Shown here: positions 30,166 through 38,308 of the stretch, one piece after another | Numbering within the stretch: the first letter of the stretch is position 1 | Layout of the letters: each line of letters begins with the position of its first letter | DNA from: Rhizobium sp. 2MFCol3.1 | GTDB taxonomy: Bacteria > Pseudomonadota > Alphaproteobacteria > Rhizobiales > Rhizobiaceae | Length of the DNA: 62,085 nucleotides | Direction of reading: 5' to 3' | Assembly (NCBI RefSeq): GCF_000377565.1 | Contig: NZ_KB898379.1 | Coordinates: forward strand, 1 to 62,085 | Made by a program: the position numbers and the translations under genes | The notes under the pieces: model-generated | The model's database searches: none | What the model was told of the DNA's origin: nothing | What the model saw: only the letters and a program-made list of their open reading frames with translations

Positions 30166-31903
30166 ATTGCACCAGCACGGATTGCTGGCAGCGCGCATCG
30201 GTGAAACGCACATCGGCCTCGCCGATCTTGATCCCGAGCATCAGCAGCGTGTTGTAGAGCACGTCGTCGAGTGGTGCGGTGACGCTCGACAGCGTATCGG
30301 CGATCGCCTGCATCACCGCCTTGTTGGTCCCGAGCGTCAGGATCAGCAACTGGATCTGGATATCGGTGCCGGCGATCAGCGACTGCACGGCGGAGGTCAA
30401 AGTGTCCCTTGTCGAGACATTCTTGATCGCCTTGTTGGTGATGTCGTTCGGCTGGAATGTCAGGCGCGTCTTGCTGGTGTTGGTGAGGTTGATGTCGGCC
30501 AGCGCGTTCACCTTGAGGAGCAGGGCGTCGATGATGCTGGCTGATGTGACGCGGGGCTTGGTGCCGAAATTGGCCATGGCGGTCGGATCGACATCGCCAA
30601 GCGCGATCTCGGCGACCCCAGGCACGACATCGACGCCGATGCTGGCGCTTTTCGGGCCGCCGCCGAGGCAGGCGAAGCTTGCGAGCTTGGCTTCGGCATA
30701 GGCGGCCTCGACATAGAGCGGTACGCGAACCTTGATGCCGGCGATGGTGCTGAGCCCTGTTACGCCGGCTTCTATGGCAATGCGGATCTGCGCGGTGCGC
30801 ACCGCCGATCCCGTGGTGCCGATCGCGTTGGAGGCGATGCCCTTGGGGCGCTCGCCGATCGCGATCTTCAGCGTGACGCTGGTCAGCCCGGGAACCGTGC
30901 CGGCGAGATTGACGCCGACCTGCTTGCCCTGGTTGGCGGCGAAGGCGCTTGCCGAGATGATGTCGAGAGCGCTTGCCTCAAGCAACAGGTGCGAGCCGGA
31001 GCCGATCATGCGCTCGCCGACAGAGCCGAGGCTGAGCAGGTTCTGCAGCTTGACCTTGATCTGCGTGGTGCCGAGCCCCTTCGACAGCGAGGTGATGGCC
31101 TTGCTGACGGTTGGCGTCAGGCCTTGCGTGGCGGCCAGCGTGTCGAGCAGGCGCGGATAGGAAATGTCGGTTGCCAGCAGGTCGTCATAGGTACCGGCGG
31201 TGAGGTTCAGCTTGGTCGCGAGAAGGTCGAGATAGGACAGGAGGTCGATATTGGCGGCGGCGAGTGCGTCGTAATCTGCCACCTTCAGCGAGACTGTCGT
31301 GCCGAGCAAGCCGCCGAGAACGGCATTGAGGATGCCGCCGTTGAGACTCGCCAGACGCGAGCCGACGGAGAAGGCGGCGAGCTTGGAGGCGGATGCGGTT
31401 CCCGTTGCGCCGAGTGTCGGAGGTGGGATGATGGAGGCTGCGAAGGTCAACTGCGCCTTCTGCTGAATCGCAACCTTGACGGCATCATAAGGCTGGGTGC
31501 CGGCCACGAAGCGCTGTGCCAGCGGCACGGCGGGGTCGGCCAGATAAATCCCTGGCGTGTATTGGACGACGGCATCGTAAGTGTCGAGCTGGGCGGCGTT
31601 CAGCAGCTTGGTTCCAGACGATGTTGCGTAAGCCACGCCTGACTTTACGGCGACGTTCAAGCCGTTCTGCTGGTAGTTCGTGACCAGGTTGCTGGCGGCG
31701 TTGTTGATGTCGGAGGCGGCGACGATGGCGCCGATATCGCTCAATTGCTGCAGGCGGCGCTGCTGCAGCGTCATCGCCCCATAGTCCACGCCGAGCGCAA
31801 GCGTGGAAATGATCAATGGCGCCGAGAGCGCCGCCATGATCGCGATGTTGCCATCCCGGCGGGTGCTGAAACCCGCCAGATATCGCCTCATGCCTGCTTT
31901 CAT
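30164..31903 (-). CDS. TadG-like pilus assembly protein
   Basis: 579 residues. A basic N-terminus (MKAGMRRYLAGFSTRRDGN) leads to one membrane helix (about 20-45, IAIMAALSAPLIISTLALGVDY), then LQQRRLQQLSDIGAIVAAS, the TadG-type start. The long remainder is extracytoplasmic, low in cysteine and rich in Ala, Leu and Thr, with no VWA metal site seen. The start overlaps the tadE stop (ATGA), so the pair is co-translated. Confidence 0.82.
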   Translation of the reverse strand: MKAGMRRYLAGFSTRRDGNIAIMAALSAPLIISTLALGVDYGAMTLQQRRLQQLSDIGAIVAASDINNAASNLVTNYQQNGLNVAVKSGVAYATSSGTKLLNAAQLDTYDAVVQYTPGIYLADPAVPLAQRFVAGTQPYDAVKVAIQQKAQLTFAASIIPPPTLGATGTASASKLAAFSVGSRLASLNGGILNAVLGGLLGTTVSLKVADYDALAAANIDLLSYLDLLATKLNLTAGTYDDLLATDISYPRLLDTLAATQGLTPTVSKAITSLSKGLGTTQIKVKLQNLLSLGSVGERMIGSGSHLLLEASALDIISASAFAANQGKQVGVNLAGTVPGLTSVTLKIAIGERPKGIASNAIGTTGSAVRTAQIRIAIEAGVTGLSTIAGIKVRVPLYVEAAYAEAKLASFACLGGGPKSASIGVDVVPGVAEIALGDVDPTAMANFGTKPRVTSASIIDALLLKVNALADINLTNTSKTRLTFQPNDITNKAIKNVSTRDTLTSAVQSLIAGTDIQIQLLILTLGTNKAVMQAIADTLSSVTAPLDDVLYNTLLMLGIKIGEADVRFTDARCQQSVLVQ

Positions 31904-32322
31904 ATACCACCCATGCGGATCGTGGCGAAGCGGCGGATCTTGGTGTCCGGAAGCGGGAATGTGTAAAGATTCCAGATCGGTAGCGCGCTGGCGTCATACT
32001 CTGTCGTGACCGTGAACTGATTGGCGTTCGTGGGGTCGGTGGCGACGGTGACCTGGAGTTTCTTGCGGTCGATCAGCGGGTCGTTGAGGGTCGAGAGCGC
32101 GATGTAGTTGTTGACGAGCTGGGCGCGTTCCTGCTCGGAAAGGCCGGCCACCGCTGTGCGTGCCGCATCCGCCGTCAATTGCTGCAGCGCATGCGCGGCG
32201 CTCAGGTAGATGCCATAGGCGATCAGGGTGAGAAGAACGAGCAGGAAGACTGGTGCAACGATTGCGAACTCTATCGCGGCCGCACCCTGCCGGTTGGCGA
32301 GAAGACGTCGGGCATTCCTCAT
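31900..32322 (-). CDS. TadE-family pilus assembly protein
   Basis: 140 residues from the ATG at 32322, with AAGGAG about 8 nt upstream. The N-terminal RQGAAAIEFAIVAPVFLLVLLTLIAYG (about 11-37, in parts) is the TadE motif and pilin-like helix. The mature part carries beta-rich stretches such as LQVTVATDPTNANQFTVTT. It is a minor pseudopilin-like component of the Flp/Tad system, paired with the TadG-like gene. A TTAACC...TTAA element lies about 55-70 bp upstream (near 32378-32390); resemblance to CtrA half-sites is only suggestive. Confidence 0.87.
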   Translation of the reverse strand: MRNARRLLANRQGAAAIEFAIVAPVFLLVLLTLIAYGIYLSAAHALQQLTADAARTAVAGLSEQERAQLVNNYIALSTLNDPLIDRKKLQVTVATDPTNANQFTVTTEYDASALPIWNLYTFPLPDTKIRRFATIRMGGI

Positions 32323-32495
32323 GCACTGCACTCCTTGCAATGGCCAACGCCGCAGCGAAGACAACCGAAGGATACATTTAACCGTCTTAATTTTTGCTTA
32401 CCTAATAAACCCCATGCGTGTACCTGCAAGATATCAGGGTGTACGGAAATGGCGCGCTATTCCTGTGGCCGGCTAATCTGTGCGCCGGCCTGGGA

Positions 32496-33020
32496 TCAGT
32501 TGCCGAGCTTCTGGGTCAGTCTGGCGATATCCTCGCGCAGCGCGGCGATTTCGGTCATCACCTGCATGTCGATCTTCTGGTGCAGAGACAGCACTTCCAG
32601 CTCGGCCTTCAGGTTGACTTCGTAGTCCTTGGCAGCCTCGAAGCGGTCGCGCTCGGCCTGCCGGTTTTGGGACATCATGATGATCGGCGCCTGGATGGCG
32701 GCGATCATGGAGAGGACGAGATTGAGGAAGATGAAGGGGTAGGGGTCGAAGGCGCGGGTCGACAGGATGATCGTGTTGATCACGCACCAGACCGCCAGGA
32801 AGACCAGGAAGGTGGTGATGAAGGCCCAGGAGCCGCCGACGCGGGCAATGCTATCCGCCATCCGCTCGCCGAAGGACGATTCGGCTTTCAGCGCGGCATT
32901 GATATCCGTCGAGATGATCTTGCGCGCATGCGCCTTTTCCAGCACGCGCTTTTCGATGTCGCCGAGTTCATTGGCGGACTTGTCGAAATGCAGGTGGACG
33001 AAACTGGAGAGATTGTTCAT
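32496..33020 (-). CDS. DUF1003 membrane protein
   Basis: 174 residues. Two hydrophobic helices (about 68-88 and 96-120) lie around the DUF1003 signature FDPYPFIFLNLVLSMIAAIQAPIIMMSQNR (split by position, about 92-121). A charged C-terminal helix of coiled-coil type follows. The start at 33020 has GGGAG upstream; a longer frame to 33089 is not supported. It is downstream of the LTA-synthase-like gene on the same strand (87-bp gap), so it may share its transcript. Role unknown. Confidence 0.88.
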   Translation of the reverse strand: MNNLSSFVHLHFDKSANELGDIEKRVLEKAHARKIISTDINAALKAESSFGERMADSIARVGGSWAFITTFLVFLAVWCVINTIILSTRAFDPYPFIFLNLVLSMIAAIQAPIIMMSQNRQAERDRFEAAKDYEVNLKAELEVLSLHQKIDMQVMTEIAALREDIARLTQKLGN

Positions 33021-33107
33021 GGCGCGACTCCCGATCAACTTATGTTGGCGGGGAGTATTCCGTTCTGCGCCAGGAATGCAATGCGGCAACGTGCATGCCT
33101 GCCGTGC

Positions 33108-35003
33108 TCAGGAGCCCTCGGCTCGCAGCCAGGAGTGCTGCGGGAAAAAGCGCTCGACGGTCTGCGCCTTGCCGAACATCACATCGTGCTGGAGATAGCG
33201 ATAGTCGCGGACCAGCGGATCGATGGTCTTGGCGTCGCGAACCCAGTCCGGCGAGGCCGTGTTGTCGCGGGTGATCAGCTGGTAGCGGTCGACGATCGGG
33301 TACTTCTTCTGCACGCGGCCGAGGAAGCCGGTATAGAAGGGGTGCTCATAGCCGGCGAATTTCAGCACGTGATAGGGCAGCTGCGACGGGCTGATGGTGC
33401 CGACGTTCTGCTTGACGCCCTTGCGGTTCGACCAGATGACCAGCGGCGTTTCGTGCTCCTGCTTCATCACGCTGACGGAGGCGCGGCGGGTGGCGACCTG
33501 GTCGGGCATGTAGCCGGTATTCGTGTAGACGCTGCCGAGCGGCGGCAGGTGGTCGCCCCAGAGAACGATGATCGTCTCGCGGTCACGCTTGGAGGCCCAT
33601 TCGGTCAGCATCTTGAAGCTCTCGTCGGCCTCCTTGACGCCCTGCGTGTAGGTTGCGAGCGTGGCGCGGTCGGCGTCGGTCAGATTGCCGGTGAAGTCGA
33701 CCGTGTTGTTGGCGTAGCGGTTGGCCTCGTAGGGGCCATGTCCCTGCAGGGTGACAGCGAAGAAGAAGAAGGGCCGGTCGAGCCCGTCGGCTTCCTGCAT
33801 GATCTCCTTCATCAGGCTGTCGTCGGAGGCGAAGATGCCGCGCTTTTCCATGGTCGGCATGGTTTCTTCGGTGCGGAATTCCTCGAAGCCGAAATCCTTG
33901 TAGACCTCGTTGCGGTTCCAGAACCAGCCGCTGAACGGATGCAGTGCACGGGCCGCATAGCCTTCGCCGCGGAAGAAGGTGGCGAGCGAGGGGATGTCGT
34001 TGCGGATATACTGCTGGTAGGGGATGCTGCCATAGGGCAGGAAGGCATTCGAGAAACCGGTCAACGCCTCGAATTCGACATTGGCGGTCATGCCGCCGAA
34101 CTCCGGCGAGAAGACGTGGCCGGATTGGGCCGCGCGGATCGTCGGCATCGGGTCTTCGGAGAATTTCAGCGTCTTCAGGCGCGTCGGATCCCAGAAGGAT
34201 TCGCTCATCAGCATGATGACGTCAGGCTTGTCGCTCGGGCCGCTGAGATAGCCGTAATTGCGTGACGGAATGGCGTCGAGCGCCTGCGCATTGAGGCCGG
34301 CGGGCGAGGCGACGTCGGCCATCGGGATATTGAAGATGAAGGCGAGGATGAAGCCGTTGCTGCGGTAGTTCTCTTTCTGGTCCCACATCATCGGCACCAC
34401 CTGCAGGCGGTCGCGGATATAGGAATATTGCGAGTAATCCATGAGCGAGCCGAAGGCGGCGATGACGGGAACCGTCAGGCAGAGATTACGGATACGGTTG
34501 CGGCGCGCCATCTTCGGCAGGCGGCGCCAGGCGTAGCGCCATGCCAGAACGAGGCCGGTGACGGAGAGCAGGATGCCGACGGCAACCGCGATAGCCGTCA
34601 TCGGGCGGTCGCGGACCATGACGGGCAACAGCTCGAAAATCTGGCGGCCGAACAGCATATCCGAGGGATAGAGCGGATCGGAGAGGTAGTGCTGTTTCTG
34701 ATTGGAGACGAGCGCCGGCACGAGGACGAGCGGCAGCACGACGAGTGCAGACAGGAAACGGCGGCCGAGGATCGCATCGACGCATAGCATCACGATGGTG
34801 AGCATGACGACCGTGGTCATGCCGGGGCGGGCCGTGGAAGACAGAAAGGCGCCCACGTCGGTTGCGCCGCCGCGCGCGATCACTTCGACTGAGAAGGTTG
34901 CCAAAAGCGCCATCACCGCCGTCAAGGCGACTGCAATTGCGCCGCGCAAGATGGAAGGGCGGGTATCCGCGCCAACGCCACCATAGAGCGCCGCTTCGCG
35001 CAT
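33108..35003 (-). CDS. LTA synthase-like sulfatase-fold membrane transferase
   Basis: 631 residues. Five N-terminal membrane helices (about 18-200) precede a large periplasmic alkaline-phosphatase/sulfatase-fold domain. The presumed catalytic threonine is in EFGGMTANVEFEALTG. Other metal-site pieces are DVIMLMSESFWD, SGWFWNRNE and WGDHLPP. Relatives transfer phosphoglycerol or phosphoethanolamine from phospholipid to envelope glycans. In a Gram-negative rhizobium, cyclic glucan or another periplasmic glycan is the likelier acceptor; this is inferred. Start at 35003 with GGAG; an in-frame ATG at 35036 also exists. A Pho-box-like array lies 49-92 bp upstream. Confidence 0.85.
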   Translation of the reverse strand: MREAALYGGVGADTRPSILRGAIAVALTAVMALLATFSVEVIARGGATDVGAFLSSTARPGMTTVVMLTIVMLCVDAILGRRFLSALVVLPLVLVPALVSNQKQHYLSDPLYPSDMLFGRQIFELLPVMVRDRPMTAIAVAVGILLSVTGLVLAWRYAWRRLPKMARRNRIRNLCLTVPVIAAFGSLMDYSQYSYIRDRLQVVPMMWDQKENYRSNGFILAFIFNIPMADVASPAGLNAQALDAIPSRNYGYLSGPSDKPDVIMLMSESFWDPTRLKTLKFSEDPMPTIRAAQSGHVFSPEFGGMTANVEFEALTGFSNAFLPYGSIPYQQYIRNDIPSLATFFRGEGYAARALHPFSGWFWNRNEVYKDFGFEEFRTEETMPTMEKRGIFASDDSLMKEIMQEADGLDRPFFFFAVTLQGHGPYEANRYANNTVDFTGNLTDADRATLATYTQGVKEADESFKMLTEWASKRDRETIIVLWGDHLPPLGSVYTNTGYMPDQVATRRASVSVMKQEHETPLVIWSNRKGVKQNVGTISPSQLPYHVLKFAGYEHPFYTGFLGRVQKKYPIVDRYQLITRDNTASPDWVRDAKTIDPLVRDYRYLQHDVMFGKAQTVERFFPQHSWLRAEGS

Positions 35004-35050
35004 TGCCGCTCCGGACTTAAAAACTTGCGCGATCAATGGCGGAACTCCAG

Positions 35051-35095
35051 CGTCATCATAACGTCATCGAACTGTCACATCTTCGTCATGAACGC
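35051..35095 (+). promoter_or_regulatory. Pho-box-like array: four GTCA half-sites, 11-bp period
   Basis: GTCAY words begin at 35052, 35063, 35074 and 35085, exactly 11 bp apart, with sequence close to the PhoB consensus (CTGTCAC in the third). Two overlapping or tandem Pho boxes would bind a PhoB dimer pair. The orientation favours the plus-strand transcript; a weak -10 (TAGATG) lies at 35095-35100. The minus-strand LTA-synthase-like gene begins 49 bp away and could be affected as well. Confidence 0.7.
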
Positions 35096-35277
35096 TAGAT
35101 GAACCGTAGTGGTTTCCTCGTCTTAACGCTTTTTTGATCACAAACTTTTCAGTAGCCGGTTGCCTCATTTCGCGTGGGCCCGGGACGGAGCCTGCCATTG
35201 CGGTGCGGAGGCGATCCTTGCGTGCCTTATTTAGCTGTCGTAGGTCATGGATATGTTCGCGTCAGAGGAGAGTTTGC

Positions 35278-36111
35278 ATGCGCAGTTCCGTCGAGATCTA
35301 CAACGTCAAGACGGGCGAGGCCCGCATCATCTGGCAAACCGAGAGGCTGGTCGAAGCCCCCAATTACGCCCCTGACGGCAGTTATCTCCTGCTCAACGAC
35401 GAAGGACTGCTCTATCGGCTGGCGCTCGACGGGTCGGCGAAGGTCGAGCATGTCGATACCGGCTTTGCGACCGCTTGCAACAACGACCACGGGATTTCGC
35501 CGGATGGCACCCGCATCGTCATCTCCGACAAGGTCGAGTTCGGCAAGTCGGCAATCTACACGCTGCCGATCGAGGGTGGGGCGCCGCAGCTGGTGACCAC
35601 CAATCATCCGTCCTACTGGCATGGCTGGTCGCCTGACGGGAAGGAGCTCGCCTATTGCGGCATTCGCGGCGACCTGTTCGACATCTACACGATCGACGTG
35701 ACCGGCGGCGAAGAGCGGCGGCTGACCAACGGCGAGGGCCGCAATGACGGGCCGGATTATTCGGCCGATGGCCGCTGGATCTATTTCAACTCTAGCCGCA
35801 CCGGCCTGATGCAGATCTGGCGTATCCATCCCGACGGGACCGGCGTGGAGCAGGTGACGCACGACAACTACGGCAACTGGTTCGCGCATCCATCGCCCAC
35901 GAACGACAAGGTCGTGCTGATCTCCTACGACCCCGATGTCTTCGATCATCCGCGCGACAAGCATGTGCGGATGCGGATCATGGATATGGACGGCGGCAAT
36001 CTGACGACGCTGTTCGAGCTGTTCGGCGGACAGGGATCGATCAATGTTCCGAACTGGTCACCAGATGGAGACGAGTTTGCCTATGTCCGATATTTCCCGG
36101 TCGAAGCTTGA
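35278..36111 (+). CDS. TolB-like beta-propeller (PD40 repeat) protein
   Basis: 277 residues from the ATG at 35278, with GAGGAG 8 nt upstream; the in-frame extension to 35134 is not credible coding sequence. Repeats of the PD40 type are spaced about 45 residues apart: APDGSYLLL, SPDGTRIVI, SPDGKELAY, SADGRWIYF and SPDGDEFAY. There is no signal peptide, so unlike TolB it is likely cytoplasmic. Possibly PhoB-controlled through the array upstream. It ends 25 bp before the cobalamin riboswitch of bluB. Confidence 0.83.
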   Translation: MRSSVEIYNVKTGEARIIWQTERLVEAPNYAPDGSYLLLNDEGLLYRLALDGSAKVEHVDTGFATACNNDHGISPDGTRIVISDKVEFGKSAIYTLPIEGGAPQLVTTNHPSYWHGWSPDGKELAYCGIRGDLFDIYTIDVTGGEERRLTNGEGRNDGPDYSADGRWIYFNSSRTGLMQIWRIHPDGTGVEQVTHDNYGNWFAHPSPTNDKVVLISYDPDVFDHPRDKHVRMRIMDMDGGNLTTLFELFGGQGSINVPNWSPDGDEFAYVRYFPVEA

Positions 36112-36135
36112 GCGATTGCATAAGGCGCGGTTTGT

Positions 36136-36312
36136 CGGCATAGGTGGCACGTCGGGTGCCCGCAGGCTTGCGGGAGAATCGGGAATTCGGTGCAAGACCG
36201 GAACGTGCCCAACGCTGTAAGGCCGACGTCTGCCGCTTTATGCCACTGGCGCTCTTAGCCGGGAAGGTGCGGCACACGGATGACGCCAAGTCAGAAGACC
36301 GGCCCGACAATC
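36136..36312 (+). promoter_or_regulatory. Cobalamin riboswitch upstream of bluB
   Basis: The conserved string of the B12 element can be followed: GGTGCCCG, then GGGAATTCGGTGCAAGACCGG, the box around CGCTGTAAGGCC, AGCCGGGAAGG, and finally GCCAAGTCAGAAGACCGGCC. It lies directly before bluB, which makes the lower ligand of B12, so feedback repression by adenosylcobalamin is expected. The expression platform between 36312 and 36361 is short; translational control of the GGGG-containing ribosome site is more likely than termination. Limits are approximate. Confidence 0.93.
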
Positions 36313-36361
36313 ATAGACTGACCGCCTGGACAGCGGCCGGTTGTGTTGTTGGGGATTGACG

Positions 36362-37048
36362 ATGCGACCAGACCAATCTGGCTCTCTTGCGAGAGCCGGT
36401 GCCTTTTCGGCGAGCGAGCGCGACGCCGTTTACAGAGCCATCGAGACCAGACGCGACGTGCGATCGGAGTTCCTGCCGGATCCGGTGCCTGATGATGTGA
36501 TTGGACGGCTATTGGCTGCCGCCCATCACGCGCCGTCTGTCGGCTTCATGCAGCCGTGGAATTTCATTGTGGTGCGCGATCAGGTCGTACGAACCACTGT
36601 GTGGGAAGCCTTTGCCAAGGCCAATGCCGAGGCGGCGGAGATGTTTTCCGGCGAGCGGCAGCAGGCCTACCGCGCCCTGAAACTCGAGGGCATTCGCACA
36701 GCACCAGTCGGCATCTGCGTGACCTGCGATCCGGATCGCTGCGGCGACGTGGTGCTGGGGCGCACGCATAATAGGCGGATGGATTCGTACTCCACCGTCT
36801 GCGCCGTGCAGAACTTGTGGCTCGCGGCGCGCGCCGAGGGCGTCGGCGTCGGCTGGGTCAGCATTTTCCACGAAACCGATCTGAAGCGGGCGCTCGGCGT
36901 GCCTGATCGGATCGAGATCGTCGCCTGGCTCTGTGTCGGTTATGTCGATCAGCTCTACGAGGAGCCGGAGCTCGCGGTGAAGGGCTGGCGGCAGCGATTG
37001 CCGCTGGAGGAGCTGGTGTTTACGGATCGCTGGGGCGAGGGCGCTTAA
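36362..37048 (+). CDS. bluB: 5,6-dimethylbenzimidazole synthase BluB
   Basis: 228-residue flavin-destructase of the nitroreductase fold that turns FMNH2 and O2 into 5,6-dimethylbenzimidazole for cobalamin. Signatures: AIETRRDVRSEFLPDPV (about 24-40), AAHHAPSVGFMQPWNFIVV (52-70), and GVGVGWVSIF. The catalytic aspartate is expected in the segment before the last (about D32). The ATG at 36362 is used; a 7-codon extension is possible. The upstream riboswitch confirms the link to B12. Confidence 0.95.
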   Translation: MRPDQSGSLARAGAFSASERDAVYRAIETRRDVRSEFLPDPVPDDVIGRLLAAAHHAPSVGFMQPWNFIVVRDQVVRTTVWEAFAKANAEAAEMFSGERQQAYRALKLEGIRTAPVGICVTCDPDRCGDVVLGRTHNRRMDSYSTVCAVQNLWLAARAEGVGVGWVSIFHETDLKRALGVPDRIEIVAWLCVGYVDQLYEEPELAVKGWRQRLPLEELVFTDRWGEGA

Positions 37049-37061
37049 CCCGCGACGCCTG

Positions 37062-38180
37062 CTATTGCTTCTGCGCCGGCGGTTGCTGTGGCTGAGCGCC
37101 GGGCATGGCTGGGTGCTTGAGGTCGATCGATCCCTGATCGCCGGCGAGGAACTGCGGCCCCACCTGGCGCACCTTGCCGGCGCTTGGATCATAGGGGCGA
37201 TCGGGGACCTGCGCCTGGGGTGCGGGCTGCTGAGGCGTGGGTTGGGTTTCGGGCTTGGCGGCGGCGTTGTTCGGGGTTTCGATCGTGGTGATCGAGCTCT
37301 GCGGCGGCGGGGCGCTTACAGATTGGTTGCGGCGCATCTGTTCATAATAGGCAGGCAGGTTGCAGCTGCAGGAGGATTTTTCGCCGGGCTTGCGGTTCTT
37401 GTAGGCGAACGCGTTCGGCATGGCGCTGTAGGGCGCGCCTGTGGAGGCAGAGATCATGTTCTCCGTCTCGCCGCTGGAGACGTCGTGATAGTAGAGCTCG
37501 GTTTCGATGCCGGGGCACATCTGCTGGCAGGTGTTGGCGTCGCGGGCGAAATCGAAGGAAGTGGCGTTCGAGCGGATGGGGAAGAAGCCGCCGTCGCAGC
37601 TGCGCACGCAGATCGTGTTCAGATGCGTCAGCGGCTGGCCGCCGGGCGAGAACTCGTAGGAGCGCTGTCGCTCGCCGCCGAGCGGAATGAAGGTATCGCT
37701 GCGCATCGCCTGATCGTCGATGCTGGGCGGGTTCGCATATTGCGGCTCTTCATATTGCTGCACGGGCGCGTTGCAGTTGTTCTCGTCGAGTGCGGCGAAG
37801 AGTTCGTTGCGCAGGCGGGCGTCAGGGCTTTGCGCGCGCAACTCGTCACGGCGCATCTGCAGGTCGGCGATGTTGTCGAGCATCTTCGCTTCGGCCTGCT
37901 CAAGTTCACCGCAATAGCCTGCATTGTCGCCGCCGATGACCACCATGCTGCCGCTGCTGCAGCCGTTGCGGCGCTGGTCGCTTCGCAGCTTGCGCAGTTC
38001 CAGATTCTGTTCGGTGATGGCGCTGGCGAAGCGGCGTATTTCGGGCGACATGCCACCGCCGATCGTCTCGGGGACGGTGGCCAGACGGGCGCGCAGCTGA
38101 CCGCAGATCGGCGCCATCTGCGCGTAGGCAGGGGCGGAAAGGGCAATCAGGAGTGCTGCGGCCAGCGTGAGGCGTTTCAA
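37062..38180 (-). CDS. DUF2865 secreted protein
   Basis: 372 residues. The signal peptide is cut near AYA-QM (residue 21). Domain DUF2865 covers about 30-290, with paired cysteines (RRNGCSSGS, NAGYCGELE, CVRSCDGGFFPI, TCQQMCPG, SSCSCNLP). The tail is Pro/Gln-rich (QPTPQQPAPQAQ, GAQPQQPPAQKQ), probably disordered. Common in Rhizobiales; function unknown. It converges with bluB across a 13-bp gap. Confidence 0.88.
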   Translation of the reverse strand: MKRLTLAAALLIALSAPAYAQMAPICGQLRARLATVPETIGGGMSPEIRRFASAITEQNLELRKLRSDQRRNGCSSGSMVVIGGDNAGYCGELEQAEAKMLDNIADLQMRRDELRAQSPDARLRNELFAALDENNCNAPVQQYEEPQYANPPSIDDQAMRSDTFIPLGGERQRSYEFSPGGQPLTHLNTICVRSCDGGFFPIRSNATSFDFARDANTCQQMCPGIETELYYHDVSSGETENMISASTGAPYSAMPNAFAYKNRKPGEKSSCSCNLPAYYEQMRRNQSVSAPPPQSSITTIETPNNAAAKPETQPTPQQPAPQAQVPDRPYDPSAGKVRQVGPQFLAGDQGSIDLKHPAMPGAQPQQPPAQKQ

Positions 38181-38308
38181 GGCATCGTCCCGTCAGTGAG
38201 CAAATACCAAATGGCGAAGGGCGGACCATGGCCCGCCCTTCGATATACATTGCTTGTCTTAACAAGCTGCCGCCCAGAGCCTAACGCATTTTCAGCGTCC
38301 AAGGCAAA

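Noticed and set aside
32418..34265. A 615-codon plus-strand open frame
   Set aside because: Runs opposite the DUF1003 and LTA-synthase-like genes and has shadow composition only.
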